64,000 bases of DNA from Melitaea cinxia (taxonomy: Eukaryota; Arthropoda; Insecta; Lepidoptera; Nymphalidae). Location of the stretch: contig NC_059418.1 in the NCBI RefSeq assembly GCF_905220565.1, positions 10,221,441 through 10,285,440 of the forward strand. The letters are read 5' to 3'. Shown here piece by piece: positions 22,640 to 33,840 of this stretch; positions within the stretch are counted from its first letter, which is position 1; every line of letters starts with the position of its first letter. The notes under the pieces are model-generated. The model was given only the letters and a program-made list of their open reading frames with translations, was not told where the DNA came from and did no database searches. Position numbers and translations under genes: made by a program.

Positions 22640-23377
22640 ACGCGGCGTCAGATCTCAATTAAATTTAAATGGGAACACATGTTTGACACCTTTAAATTGA
22701 AAAAAAAAACCAACATCAAAATCGGTCCAACCAGTAAAAAGTTCCGAGGTCAATATACATAATAATTGTGTTTGCTCGCAAACAAAAAAAAAACCGACTT
22801 CAATTACATCGACAAGTAATACAATGTAGATCGACGAAAAAATAGTCAAGCAACTACGCGTTATCAAAGATTACTCAAAAAGTAATTATCAAATCTCGAC
22901 AAAATTTATATGTGACCACATGATAAACATCAGCTTTCGATTAAATTAAAAATTATCAAAATCGATACACCCAGTAAAAAGTTATTACGGATTTTCGAGA
23001 GTTTCCCTCGATTTCTCTGGGATTTCATCATCAGAGCCTGGTTTCCTTATCATGGTACTAAACTTGGAATATCTCCTTTCGAACAAAAAAAGAATTATCA
23101 AAATCGGTACATCCAGTAGAAAGTTATGCAGTATAATACAACGTAGGTCGTCGAAAAAAGCGTCAAGTAAAAACGCATTATTAGATATAACTCGAAAAGT
23201 AGTTGTTAGATCTCAAATAAATTTAAATGGGACCAATTGGCATACACCACCTTTCGATTAAAACAAAATTTGTCGAAATCGGTTTACCCGGTCAAAAGTT
23301 CTGATGTAACATACATAAAAAAAAAAGAAAATACAGTCGAATTGAGAACCTCCTCCTTTTTTGGAAGTCGGTTAAAA
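22640..23377 (-). mobile_element. Nested family A copies; inner copy near full length
   Basis: The outer copy is cut at CAATATACAT; the inner one begins AATAATTGTGTTTGCTCGC (22761) and ends CTCCTTTTTTGGAAGTCGG (23370). The outer copy resumes with TAGTCGAATTGAGAATC at about 23378. Compare 6420-7018, which has the same inner junction. Several open frames over 60 codons arise here from the repeat and are not genes. Confidence 0.65.
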
Positions 23378-23935
23378 AATAGTCGAATTGAGAATCTCCT
23401 TATATTATATATTTCCTTTATTATATTTATTACATATCTAAATATATATATTGTTTTCCTGAAGATGTTAGCGCGAGTTTTTTTATAGGTGTAGAAAGTA
23501 GCGGTGTCGTATTTTAAATCGTCTGTCATCAGCGCGATAATTTGATATTTTCTTTAATAATAAATTGACATCAAGAGATTGGCGTCGTTGTTGTTCTAGT
23601 TGAATAAGACAGAATCTTGAATTGTAAAATTTAAATTTTCCGAAAATCACACTGAGTAAGATTGAGGAATACTGTTACTTTCTTGAAGTGACTTTTAAAC
23701 AATTTAGAATACTGAGCTATAATGAAATTAAGTACACAGTAAATATTCAATACACATCCGTGACTACTTGTGCTATATGGAGCTTGTGGAAGTAAGACAT
23801 TTATTTTATTACTCGTATACAGTCAACTATGATTATTACGGACATTGATTACTTTAACATACCTCCCAGTCCTATTACGTAAACTCGACTGTCCATCCGT
23901 GTATCCTCTGTCTACCCACTAGAGCTACCCACAGA
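23378..23935. other. Unrecognised AT-rich sequence
   Basis: After the tail of the outer family-A copy no repeat or coding sequence is recognised. Confidence 0.5.
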
Positions 23936-24345
23936 ATAGTAAATGTTCGAGTATGTTTCGTCTTGTTGATAGATGGCGCTGATCGACAGGTACAAATAAT
24001 AAATCGCGGTGGTAAGATTTTTCTTATTATATATAAAATCACTTAAGACCATTTTGAAAACTGCACACAGGTGAAGAATAGTAAGGATTACACGCTTACT
24101 GATCTTCACCTTGTACCTGACAGCTATATCCAGTTTTTACATTTTTAAGAAGTTTTAGATTTCCGATCGCTCAGAAGTTCAAATGAAACTAATTACTTAT
24201 ATCGTATCGAGATCGACAGGCACTAATAATAGATCGCGGTGGCAAGATTTTTATTTTTGTATATAAAATCAATTATGATCATTTCGAAAACAGGAATTAG
24301 GTGATGAAGAGTAAACCTTACATGCTTACTCTTCGTCAACGAATT
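23936..24345 (-). repeat. Two adjacent family F half-units, each with a hairpin
   Basis: First: GATAGATGGCGCTGATCG (about 23962), AAATCGCGGTGGTAAGA, hairpin 24069-24111 (GGTGAAGA/TCTTCACC with AGTAAG/CTTACT). Second: AGATCGCGGTGGCAAGATTT (about 24231), hairpin 24302-24338 (GAAGAGTAA/TTACTCTTC). Stem sequences differ although position is the same. Confidence 0.6.
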
Positions 24346-25004
24346 CCTCTTTCCGAATTTTTAACAGTATTGAAGAAATTCCAACAAGGTATGTCTTAAG
24401 ATTGACACGACTAAAAATAAAAATCACTTTCCCTTACAAAACATACGTTTATTTATTCAATTTCTCATCAGGCATCACACTTGTGGATAACCGATGAAAT
24501 TATTTTAGCTGTGCCGTCCTTACACGATATATTATATAATGCTAATGGTTGTAGTTTTAATTAAGATTCGAGCAAAAAGCTTGTATTTATAGAAATATTT
24601 GAGGTCAATAATATAGTTGTATTTCCCCTTTGGGGGATGGGTGAGCTCTTATGTGTTGAGTTGTTTGAGTTGTGTTGGTCTGTGAGGCCTTTTTAAATGT
24701 TTAATTTAGTTGCTAATTATTTTGTAAAACAAAAGCTTGTTACTCTCGGTATAGGTAAATAAGTGCATAGAACGCTGGAACTAGAAAGACCGAGCGAGCG
24801 CGAATGTAAATATTAGTAAACTGTACGTTTTAATGTATAGAATTTGTATTAATTATCTTAATGTTAAATGATTTAGTACTTTTTTTCTCTTTATAAATAA
24901 TAAATATCTACACAATACACACACGGTCGTCTGTTCCTAAAGTAAGCAACTTAAGGCTTGTGTTATAGGTAACAGCCGACTGGTATAGCTACAATTTTTT
25001 TTCG
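24346..25004. other. Unrecognised sequence
   Basis: No shared repeat, no convincing frame. A GGTATAGGTAAATAAGTGC stretch near 24740 is unassigned. Confidence 0.45.
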
Positions 25005-25142
25005 ATAAACTTGTAAATAATACAAATATAAATACACAAACAAATATTTATATTACACCCAAACTTGGGGTGAGAATCGAACCCACAACCCTCGGAGCAG
25101 AAAGCAGGGTCACTACAAACTGCGCCAACGGGTTAGTCAAGA
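25005..25142 (-). mobile_element. tRNA-derived SINE (family S2)
   Basis: On the minus strand: CCCGTTGGCGCAGTTTGTAG (A box region), GTGGGTTCGATTCTCACCCC (B box), then AAGTTTGGGTGTAATATAAA and an AT-rich tail. Cys/Ser-type anticodon arms are not maintained, so this is not a tRNA gene. Confidence 0.75.
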
Positions 25143-25440
25143 TAATTAAGAAATATCTTCATTCAAAGTGTATTGGTTAGAAATCACGATGATGTAAGCG
25201 TGTTGGGTCAGACTCAGGATTTGATACTAACAGCGACTACCATCAAAAAACAAGTTGAAACTTGCGTCAAAGACTCAGAAACTACGAAAAAAGTATTTGA
25301 AATTTATGTCAGTTACAAATACTGAACCGCGATTTTTGAAGTCGGTTAAAAAGGTTGTATTTTTAAAATAACCAACAAACGAACACAACCCTTTACGTTG
25401 AACGAGTAATATTTTAATATTGTACAGTTTTAAAGACAGT

Positions 25441-25830
25441 CCTGTGACAACGACGTACAGGTGAGTTTTAGTAATATTAAGTTCCTACGGCCTGTTACGG
25501 GGTAGAGAACTCCAAAAATAGGACCTAAGCTGTAGGTGTGTTGCGATGTCCGAAATAATCTCAAGTAACTATATACACTGTAATAGTGATCTTGCCATCG
25601 TGAGTCAGTATTTGCAACTGACAATGAGCGCCATCTATCAACAAGAAGAATCTTACACCAGTCATTTGATGCTACTTATTTGCTGATCTCCGAACTATCA
25701 CGACTTAAGACGAAACTTTTACTACGATTGTCAATATGTACGGAAACAGATGAAATTGTGATTCATTCGATGTTGTACAATTATCATCACTCGTAATATT
25801 GTAACGAGGAAACCAAATTGTGATTTTTAT
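25441..25830 (+). repeat. Family F2 copy
   Basis: CGGCCTGTTACGGGGTAGAG, GTTGCGATGTCCGAAATA, CTTGCCATCGTGAGTCAGTA and GAGCGCCATCTATC (25627). Shares its first part with 22500-22600. Confidence 0.55.
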
Positions 25831-26589
25831 GTTTATTTATTTATTACTTTATTGTACGCAATATTTTACAAATCAACAATTTATTTTAAGCTTATTAATG
25901 TTTATAATTAAAACAAATCGTCTTTTGAATGTAGGGACTGGATATGAAAACATTTAAAGTACGTAAGTACTAATCATATTATTCACAACTACCGCATTTA
26001 ATAGTACTACCCCCATTATGCGTAAACAACTTCAAGTCAATGTACCTTACTCACGAGTATATCTTGTTATTATGAAGCTCGTTCAATCACACTGACTGAC
26101 GTACCGCCAGGTGCATACGTCGTTAATATATGAATGTTTAAGAATTTTAGTCTTGAACGAGAAATGGCTCAACGTGATATTAATACACTGGTCCATTTTC
26201 TCTTGGTTATATTATTTTGTTACATGAATATTATTAAAATATGCAACCCACGGATTCCTTAGTGTCAAGAAGATAAAATATCGACTTCGTAATTACCTTT
26301 GTATACTGTAATAAGAATCTTCCCGCCGCAATTTAGATTTTGTATTAAATCATGAGTCCTATCTATCAACGAGTCAAAACACAACGGATAATATCTATGC
26401 CCATAGTGATAAATTATATAAGTCGAGTTATACTTTCTTTTGTGATGGGCATTGTTAGAGAAAGAAAAGGACTTTGTTTGGTCTACTTACGTTATTTTAT
26501 CTGCTATAGTTATAGAAATAATTTTTGTACACAATAATATAACTCTGTCGTAAATTCATAAACATCGATATTTATCAATTTGTACCCTT
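25831..26589. repeat. Block R3
   Basis: Matches 4735-5260 and 57390-57960, and more weakly 31150-31300. It includes CGTACCGCCAGGTGCATACG at 26101-26120, the uninterrupted version of the site occupied by an R1-type LINE at 56688. Also CTTCCCGCCGCAATTTAGAT and CACGAGTATATCTTGTTAT. The 61-codon frame at 26352 is not conserved. Confidence 0.6.
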
Positions 26590-26810
26590 TTTTAACCGAC
26601 TTCAAAAAAAGGAGGAGGTTACTCAATTCGACCGTATACATATTTAATTAATGTTTGTTGTAGATAAGTTCTTCGTTTATGAACCGATTTTGATAATTCT
26701 TTTTTTTTGTTAGAAAGGAGATATCCATAGTTTGGTACCATGATAAGGAAACCAGGATCTGATGATGGGATCTTAGAGAAATCGAGGGAAACTTTCAAAA
26801 ATCGTAAGGA
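26590..26810 (+). mobile_element. Family A 5' half
   Basis: Begins TTAACCGACTTCAAAAAAAGG and reaches CCAGGATCTGATGATGGGAT, then passes into the minisatellite without a 3' terminus. Confidence 0.6.
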
Positions 26811-27430
26811 TGACTAGTAAATTTAATCATGTTTTCATTAAGTACTATAAAGCACTACTATTTAATAAAGGTCTGGAGTGGATCTGATGATGGAGAAGAA
26901 ATGTAGTCGAGGGAACTCTTCAACAATTTATAGCAATTACCTGCTTTTTGAACTTTATTCATTTCTATTGATGAGAACTTTGCACCTGTATGAGTTATAA
27001 GTGCCATTACAGTCTGATGATGGAGACAAAAGATAGTCGAGGGAACTCTTTAACGATTTATAGCAATTACCTGCTGTTTGAACTTAATTCGTTTCTATTG
27101 ATGAGAACTTTGCATATGTGTGAGTTATAAGTGCCATTTCAGTCTGATGATGGAGACGAAAGATAGTCGAGGGTACTCTTCAACGACTTATAGCAATTAC
27201 CTACTGTTTGAACTTAATTCGTTTCTATTGATGAGAACTTTGCACCTATATGAGTTACAAGTGCCATTAAAGTCTGATGATGGAGACGAAAGATAGTCGA
27301 GGGAACTTTTCAACGATTTATAGCAATTACCCGCTGTGTGATCATTTGTGTCGCAGGACCATGTTTGATGATGGAGCCCATAAACACTCGAGGGAATTTC
27401 TCAACAATTTACAGCAGTTACCTTTTGCTG
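26757..27430. repeat. 130-bp minisatellite apparently derived from family A
   Basis: TCTGATGATGGAG recurs at 26883, 27013, 27143 and 27273, a spacing of exactly 130 bp; a shortened unit starts at about 27364. Units share AGTCGAGGGAACTCTTCAAC, TAGCAATTACCTGCTGTTTG and TTGATGAGAACTTTGCA. The leading 50 bp of each unit corresponds to family A text at 26757 (CTGATGATGGGATC...AAATCGAGGGAAAC), pointing to amplification of a TE segment. Confidence 0.85.
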
Positions 27431-27439
27431 TTTGACGAC

Positions 27440-27655
27440 CGCTTTGATAGAATGGTGCATGTGCCGTGTCGGCGGCTAACACCGACGGTCGCGGGTTCTA
27501 TTCCCGCTCGAAATGGATATTTATGTTTATACAAATATTTATTTTCGGTCTAGTTGTTAATCCTTGTGGTTCTCCCAACCTAGCCTCGGAGAACACGCTA
27601 GGCTGTCAGTCCCGGTTGTTATTACGTACACCTGATAGCGAACTTTACTCATAGT
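27440..27655 (+). mobile_element. tRNA-derived SINE, family S3
   Basis: Head with GTGCCGTGTCGGCGGCTAAC and B-box-like GCGGGTTCTATTCCCGCTCG (about 27491), body AATATTTATTTTCGGTCTAG and GGCTGTCAGTCCCGGTTGTT. Followed directly by another SINE, so SINEs are stacked here. Confidence 0.6.
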
Positions 27656-27658
27656 ATG

Positions 27659-27867
27659 TCGACGCGTTAGCGCAGCGGTCACAGCACCGGCTGTTGCGCT
27701 GGCGTTAGTGGGTTCAATCCCCGCGTATGACAGACATTTGTATTGGCCATATAGATGTTTGTCATGATCTGGGTGTTTGTGCTTGTGTATTGTGTATGTT
27801 TCCGAACCCCCGACATAAGAGAAAAAGCATCCTTGTTAGGTCTACCCATCACTAAAAATTGTAAAAT
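27659..27867 (+). mobile_element. tRNA-derived SINE, family S4
   Basis: A box GCGTTAGCGCAGCGGTCACA and B box TAGTGGGTTCAATCCCCGCG (about 27706), then GACAGACATTTGTATTGGCC and CATCCTTGTTAGGTCTACCC; AT-rich tail. A 91-codon minus-strand frame overlaps it and is not a gene. Confidence 0.7.
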
Positions 27868-28278
27868 AAAATAATTTTTAACAAAAAAAAAAAACAACTT
27901 CAAAAAGGACACTAAAAAGTGAAAAATAAATTTACTTAGTACAAAGTAATTCATATTTTGATTTAGTTAATCAGAAATCATTAAATAAATATTTTATAAC
28001 TTTGAAGTTGGTGCCAAGTAAATACTACAACAACCTGGCTACAAGTATTCAACCTAATAGTCAATGAAACAAATTATGAAAGAAAACTAAATACAACTTA
28101 CGAGTAGATACTAGAGTAGTTATTGTTTTACTTGGCACCGACTTCAAAATTATAAAATATTTATTTAATCATTTCTGATTAACTAAATCAAAATACGAAT
28201 TACTTTGTACTAAGTAAATTTATTTTTCACTCTTTAGTTTCCTTTTTGAAGTCGGTTTTTTTTTGTTAAAAATTATTT
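27868..28278. mobile_element. 411-bp foldback element, arms about 150 bp
   Basis: Arms 27868-28022 and 28127-28278 are inverted copies, about 95% identical by eye, around a 104-bp spacer. Shared text in both arms includes AAATTTACTTAGTACAAAG, TTGATTTAGTTAATCAGAAA and GGTGCCAAGTAAA. The right arm contains GAAGTCGG as in family A. It abuts the SINE tail at 27867. Non-coding; arms of this size could extrude as a cruciform or give double-stranded RNA. Confidence 0.8.
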
Positions 28279-28559
28279 TTATGTAAGTAATGCTTAAATA
28301 GCCGTCAAAATGAAACACCTTGACACTTTCAATTCTTACTAAACTAGGTATAACAAAATACATGATGTTATTATATGAGGTATACCTACGACTATTTTGC
28401 TGTAAGTATTGCACTAACAGCACAAAATATTTCACTTTTAGCTCGAACTTGTAAGATCATATCATACAGTGACCCATAGTTCACTCACAACCCGAGTCAC
28501 GCATGTTTCAACTGAAACAAACCACCGTTGAATCATCTTCAACTAAGTTTCATATAAAA

Positions 28560-28760
28560 TAAGTATTTGACGTATGTTTGACACGTGTTGATAGATGGCG
28601 CTCATCGCTAATGAGAAATAATAAATCGCGGTGAAAAGGTTTTTATTATTGAATATAAAGTCAAACATAATTATTTTGGAAATTGGGAATTGAACCTGTA
28701 CGTGTAACGCTTACACCTGCAGGTTCTTTATTTCCGCTAACAATTTTAACAACTATATTA
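28560..28760 (-). repeat. Family F half-unit with hairpin
   Basis: GATAGATGGCGCTCATCG (about 28592), AAATCGCGGTGAAAAGG, hairpin 28692-28726 (GAACCTG...GTGTAA pairing with TTACAC...CAGGTTC, loop CGC). Confidence 0.6.
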
Positions 28761-29502
28761 ACAAGATTTAGATTTCCGTGCACTTTATTACTAAATCACA
28801 TCGCTCTGTCACAAGACGGATGCTAATAAATCCAGTGCAAACAGGAAGCATACTAACTTGCAAGTATAATATAACATGTACGTACAGAATAGTTGTAACT
28901 GTGACCGCTATCTATTTCGTGAAGATGACAAGTGTCTATTAATTTCATTTATCGCGCTTAAGTTGCGTATATTTAAATTAAAATATTGCGTAACAAACTA
29001 GCTGTAATGAAATCAAGAACAAAGTAAAAAGCCATACCATAGCTAGCAAAAAACGTCCGTAACGTTAAAAAAGCGTAAGATTTTTATGTACAGTCAGTAG
29101 AGATTTGTATGTATAATGGCTTTACATTGTCTAATGTATAGTCTACATGATGACTGTTATTATTATTATATCATTACTAATTATTATACATTTTTTAAAT
29201 CATTGTAAATGAAATTAAGGTGTTAAAATATTTTTTGTAAAGTAGTTTTTTTATCTATCAATAAAAATCATAATAAAAATGTTTACCCGAATAATTACTT
29301 TCTTTATAGGAGTCCTGGATTTATAAATAGGCCGTATAGGCCGCGGCCTAGGGGCGGCAGCGTCCTAGGGGCGGCAGATTTCAGAAATTTATGATTTTAG
29401 AAAGGTATGTACATGGGGCGGCAGAAATAAAGTGGCCTACACTCATAAAAAATATAAATCTGCCACTGCTTTATAGGTACCTCGAATAGAACTTAAACTT
29501 AA
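28761..29502. other. Unrecognised sequence with a short GC-rich tandem
   Basis: Nothing coding. At 29330-29425 the sequence turns GC-rich: GGCCGCGGCCTAGGGGCGG with CCTAGGGGCGGCAG repeated at 29345 and 29365, probably part of an unidentified TE terminus. Confidence 0.4.
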
Positions 29503-29816
29503 TCTAATATATAAAATTCTCGTGTCGCGGTGTTTGTAGTTAAACTCCTCCGAAACGGCTTGACCGATTCTCATGAAATTTTGTGTGCATATTGGGTAGG
29601 TCTGAAAATCGACAACGTCTATTTTCATCAGTCAGTCTAAAAGCTAAGGGTAGTCCACCCTAATTTTTTTTAATTCTTAGATAAATTATTTATTCTTTAT
29701 TTTATTACGATTTGGCGTTGAAAAATACATATAATCCAAAATTTTCACCCTTTTACAACCAATCCCTATTTTAAAATAGCGCTTAGCGGCAAGACAACGT
29801 TTGCCGAGTCAGCTAG
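29503..29816 (+). mobile_element. Helitron, family H2, complete ends
   Basis: 5' TCTAATATATAAAATTCTCG and 3' GCCGAGTCAGCTAG, flanked by host A (29502) and T (29817): the Helitron pattern of insertion between A and T without TSD. 314 bp, non-coding. Sister copy at 37180-37391. Confidence 0.8.
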
Positions 29817-29869
29817 TATTTTATAATATTTTTTTGCACGTACTTTAACCGTCAATATCCGCGTGTTCT

Positions 29870-29986
29870 TTCCCTTAGAGCTACCCACAGAGAAGTAATT
29901 GTTCGAGTTTTTTTCGTCTTGTGGATAGATGGCGCTTATCGACAGATACAAATAATAAATCGAAGTGGCTAGATTTTTCTTTTTGC
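29870..29986 (-). repeat. Family F fragment
   Basis: GATAGATGGCGCTTATCG (about 29925) and AATCGAAGTGGCTAGA; interrupted by the family-A element that follows at 29987. Confidence 0.5.
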
Positions 29987-30278
29987 TAACCGAATTCCAA
30001 AAAAGGAGGAGGTTCTCAATTCAACTGTATTTTTTCTATGTATGTTACTTCAGAACTTTTGACTGGGTGGAGGGATTTCGACAAATTTTCTTTTGATCGA
30101 AAGGTAGTGTGTGTCATTTGGTCCCATTTAAATTTATTTGAGATCTATCAACTACTTTTCGAATTATATCTAATAATGCGTTTTTACTTGACGCTTTTTT
30201 CGTCGACCTAAGTTGTATTATTACTCATCGATGTAATTGAAGTCGGTTCTTTTTTCGTTTGGGAGCAAACACAATTAT
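29987..30278 (+). mobile_element. Family A element, internally deleted
   Basis: Starts AACCGAATTCCAAAAAAGG, ends GAAGTCGGTTC, T-run, GGAGCAAACACAATTA. The middle (about 340 bp) is missing. Flanks are family F text on both sides (TAGATTTTTCTTTTTG left, ATATAACATCAATTATGGTC right), so it interrupts an F unit. Confidence 0.65.
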
Positions 30279-31000
30279 ATATAACATCAATTATGGTCAT
30301 TTCGAAAACTGAAGGTAGGTGATGAAAAGTAAACCTTACACGCTTACTCCTCATTATAATCTAGAGTCATATCTTTTTGAAATTAAAATTTATGCATGAG
30401 TGCCATCTATCGACAAAATAAAACACATAGGCACCGGTTCCACAGCAGAATAAATATTTTATTATATGGCTACATTACAATCTTTAGGTTTAAGCAGATC
30501 GAATGTTTTGCCGATATATTTTGCAATATATCGGCAAAAAATAAACTTTTAAGAAACACGTTGAGGATTATTATCTTAAGATGGAGACGATTTAGTGTAA
30601 TATGGTGCAATTTCTTTTCTTGTTTTTTTTTCTCTCTTTATTTATAACACATGTATATTTGTGTTTTTATCATTTCACTTAATTGTTATTACGGCTCTAA
30701 AGATAGGTCTGTAGACGGACAGACAGCGAAGACTTAGTTATGGGGGTTCCGTTACACACTGTGACGTGGTAAGGAACTAGAAAAATTACTCCATTAAGTG
30801 CAATTCACCACTGGTTGGTGATAATCCCAACGGATTTTACAGATATACTTAAACACAACAACGACGATCTTGCCACCGCGATTCAGTATTTATAGCCAAC
30901 GATGAGCGCCATCTATCGACACATATATATGTGTTATATGTGTGTATGAAACTACCCACTTTAATTTAATGACTGATGACTGGTAAATTCATTCATGAGT
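30279..31000. repeat. Family F/F2 pieces and a perfect hairpin
   Basis: GTGATGAAAAGTAAACCTTA (F hairpin region), GAGTGCCATCTATCG (30398), a perfect 15-bp-arm hairpin at 30506-30539 (TTTTGCCGATATATT, loop TTGC), and an F2 copy from about 30730 (GTTCCGTTACACACTG, CTTGCCACCGCGATTCAGTA, GAGCGCCATCTATCG at 30904) closely matching 46130-46330. Confidence 0.55.
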
Positions 31001-31620
31001 TTGTGTAGCATTTTACTGATCATTGTAATTTATATTATATCTATCAATGTGTCTTAATATAAAAAATTAATAATTTAATCTGAATACATAAAACGAGAAA
31101 ATAACTTGAAGCCTATTTTAAGTTACTTTTGCTTCAAGTTATTTTATCTATACAGCTGATTCAAACACCCTGACGTACGTACCGCCAGATACAATGTTTA
31201 CGTCGTAATAATTTAACGTAATATTAACTCACTGTAACAGCACTTTCCTTTGCTGATTTATTTTGTAAAATGAATATCGTTAAATGTATCTTGAAGATGC
31301 TGTCGACGAAGTGTCACATTTCAATAATTTAACTGTTTATTAAATAAACGCATTAAAAATTAAATTTATTTATTATATTAGAAAATTAAGTGAATTTGTG
31401 GAGGCCGATGTCCAGCAGTGGACTACGATAGGCTGAAGTGACGGTGTGATGAATCTGATGATGACATTTATCTATTCACGAGTCAAAAGTTCAAAACACA
31501 GCGAATATTATCTGTGTTTCCTGCGATAAGCTATATAAGTCGAGTTATATCAGGTAAATTATGTGAACAGGTGAATCGTAACAAGTAGCGTCTCCTGTTA
31601 ATATTTATGTATTAATTATG
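31001..31620. repeat. R3-like sequence and RTE tail
   Basis: 31150-31300 is a diverged R3 (GACGTACGTACCGCCAGAT). 31398-31450 is a minus-free RTE tail (GTGGAGGCCGATGTCCAGCA, GTGGACTACGATAGGCTGAA). 31455-31600 matches 11150-11280 (ATAAGCTATATAAGTCGAG). Confidence 0.5.
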
Positions 31621-32040
31621 GTATGCAAGTAAATGTATTAGGGTTCCGTTTCTCCTACATGGTGATAGGGGACGGAATTAGAAAAATTGTAATGACTTAT
31701 GAACTATTAGCGCTAGCTACAGTACTAACTACACATTAACTACTGTGCTAACGCCAGCAAAGCAAGACATTCTCATAAACGACTATAAACACAATAATAA
31801 AAACCTTGCCACCGCGATTTGTAACTTGACGGGTGCCATCTGTTACCGAGTAGAAACGTACACGGTACATTCGTTTTTGTTTGATCGACGTAGCTTTGTT
31901 CGAACCATGAGCGCCATCTATCAATAAGTTGCAACATACAGCGAACATGTCTATGAATGTTCAGTCGTTGATTGGTCTGTTACGGGTATCGCACTGTTAT
32001 GAATCGTGGTGTTCAGATTTTTTTTCTTCTATATATTTGA
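31621..32040 (+). repeat. Family F copy, near complete
   Basis: GATAGGGGACGGAATTAGAA, stem TTAGCGCTAGCTACAGTA.../TACTGTGCTAACGCC (31708-31757), CCTTGCCACCGCGATTTGTA, GGTGCCATCTGTTACC and GAGCGCCATCTATC (31909), then ATGAATCGTGGTGTTCAGAT. Confidence 0.6.
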
Positions 32041-32880
32041 ATTTATGAATAAAAATATGGTTAGTGAATTCTTTTGTAACAACTGACGCTGACTCTAGTG
32101 ACGCTGAGAGTGACGTATTAATAGTGCTATAAGCTTGCTGCAGTTTGTACGAGTAGCAAGGAACACAACTTATGGTTTAATTTTACAATTTTGTAATTTT
32201 TTAACTATAATTTGATTCAGTTGTTAGAACATCTTATTTTTGAAGTCAAACTTCTTTGCACACGCTTGACTTTGGGAGTAATCTGGTGAATGCGTTACGA
32301 GAGTGTTACGAAAAGTGTGATCGGGTAAGATGAACTCTTTCTCTCATAGCCAGTTTCGTTTCGTATATCTGAGACACAGTGCAGAACTATTGTGCAGAAG
32401 TTTTACTTCAGCCGTGTGCTCTAAAGCACACTCGTTTTAATTTTAATCATCATTATCATTCTTAAGAAGTAAATTCCAGTCGCGTGTCAGAGATATTTCA
32501 CTTATTTTATTTAAAGAAATATTAACATTCAAACGAGCTCCGTGCAAGAAACGCGTTTTTTCTGACTAAATAATTATTATGAAAGACGCAACGTCTTCAG
32601 CTTAACTCATCACAACGTCGCTTGCGATGTGACGCATGTTAATTTTTAGCGTTTTAAAGTAACTCGGTTCGGTAACTGTTACTAAACAAGTTAGCAAGCT
32701 GTGATTTCATTTCTTACAACAAGAGTCGAGTAAATTAACATAGGGCAGCTAGTAGTGATGACACCACTTATTACATTACTTCCTTAAGCAAATGAATTGT
32801 AAACATTCATAATATTGTAAAATTTCGAAATAAATTAACCCCTATAGTTTAAATTATAAACAAGTCTGATAAATAAAAAA
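32041..32880. other. Unrecognised sequence
   Basis: 32080-32115 (GACGCTGAGAGTGACGT) also occurs at 2985-3015, otherwise not repeated in the window. No coding frame recognised. Confidence 0.4.
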
Positions 32881-33060
32881 ATATTGCCGATAGATGGCGC
32901 TCATATGGTCGACTGTACGTAATGAATCTCGCTGACAAGGTTTTTATGTTTAAATATAAAGTCCATTACGATTAACTTGAAATTTCAACAAGGTCTTTTC
33001 ACATGTAACTCTTACGCTTACCTGTGGAAGGAACTTGCTAATTTTTAACAACTTAAATTT
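32881..33060 (-). repeat. Family F half-unit with hairpin
   Basis: GATAGATGGCGCTCATATGG (about 32891), AATCTCGCTGACAAGG, hairpin about 32993-33033 (CTTTTCACATGTAA with TTACCTGTGGAAG, two G-T wobble pairs). Confidence 0.55.
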
Positions 33061-33099
33061 AACCCACAGCAAGTTTTACATTTACGTATGTTAATAGTT

Positions 33100-33540
33100 T
33101 TAACAGAACTTAATATTAAACCATCGTCGCGTATAATACACATCATGCCTAACACTCACTTTATTACTAATATGAAAAGTATATTTTAATTATGTATCAA
33201 GTTCTAAACCTCTTCTGTGAGATCAATATTTTTATACAAATGACATACATACATGTTGAAGTAAAAATTAAATATTAAGGGAAATATACAGTTTCTGTCT
33301 GTAACTATAATAAAGTAATTTTATTTTTCAAAGTATCAAAATCACGAAAACATCGGACGATCTTGTTTAGTTCTAAGATCAAATTTTGTGAATCAGTTCT
33401 TTGAACGTTTTAAACAGTATTTAAGAATTGGAATAAATCTGAATTTCTGCTTGTTCAATTGATTTTACTGCAAGTGACTTTATATACCGTAATAAGAGTC
33501 TTGTCACCTCCATTTATAATAATTTGTCCCTAACGAACAT
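33100..33540 (-). repeat. Inverted fragment of block D1
   Basis: Minus strand matches 7220-7420: shared GATCTTAGAACT, CGTCCGATGTTT and ATTTGTATAAAAATATTGAT. Confidence 0.55.
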
Positions 33541-33640
33541 TGTAGGCTCGATGAGGATTGCGGAAAACCGGGATGTCTTGCGCGAACTTGGAGAAGCCTA
33601 TATCCAGCAGTGGACTGCAATAGGCTAAATTGAATGACTG
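33541..33640 (+). mobile_element. RTE LINE 3' end, severely 5'-truncated
   Basis: GATGAGGATTGCGGAAAACC, CGCGAACTTGGAGAAGCC and TATCCAGCAGTGGACTGCAA, nearly identical to the end of the RTE relic at 39070-39150. Encodes only the last ~25 residues of the RTE ORF and its tail. Confidence 0.75.
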
Positions 33641-33654
33641 GACATTCAATGGTA

Positions 33655-33840
33655 TCCAGTAATGTTTCGACTTGTTGATAGATGGCGCTCATCGTCATTT
33701 GCTAGTATACGAATCACGATGACCAGATTTTTGATACTGAATATAGTACACGTAGTAAAACTATAGCCAATGGCGAAATGATCACCGGTGACTTTAAATA
33801 GTCTCCTGTGATCATTATTGTCGGTTGTGTAACTATTTTT
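33655..33840 (-). repeat. Family F half-unit with hairpin
   Basis: GATAGATGGCGCTCATCG (about 33678), AATCACGATGACCAGA, hairpin 33779-33814 (TGATCACCGGTGACT with AGTCTCCTGTGATCA). Confidence 0.55.

Noticed and set aside
22655..23529. Several 60-83-codon frames on both strands
   Set aside because: They repeat wherever family A occurs and include its homopolymer runs; not genes.
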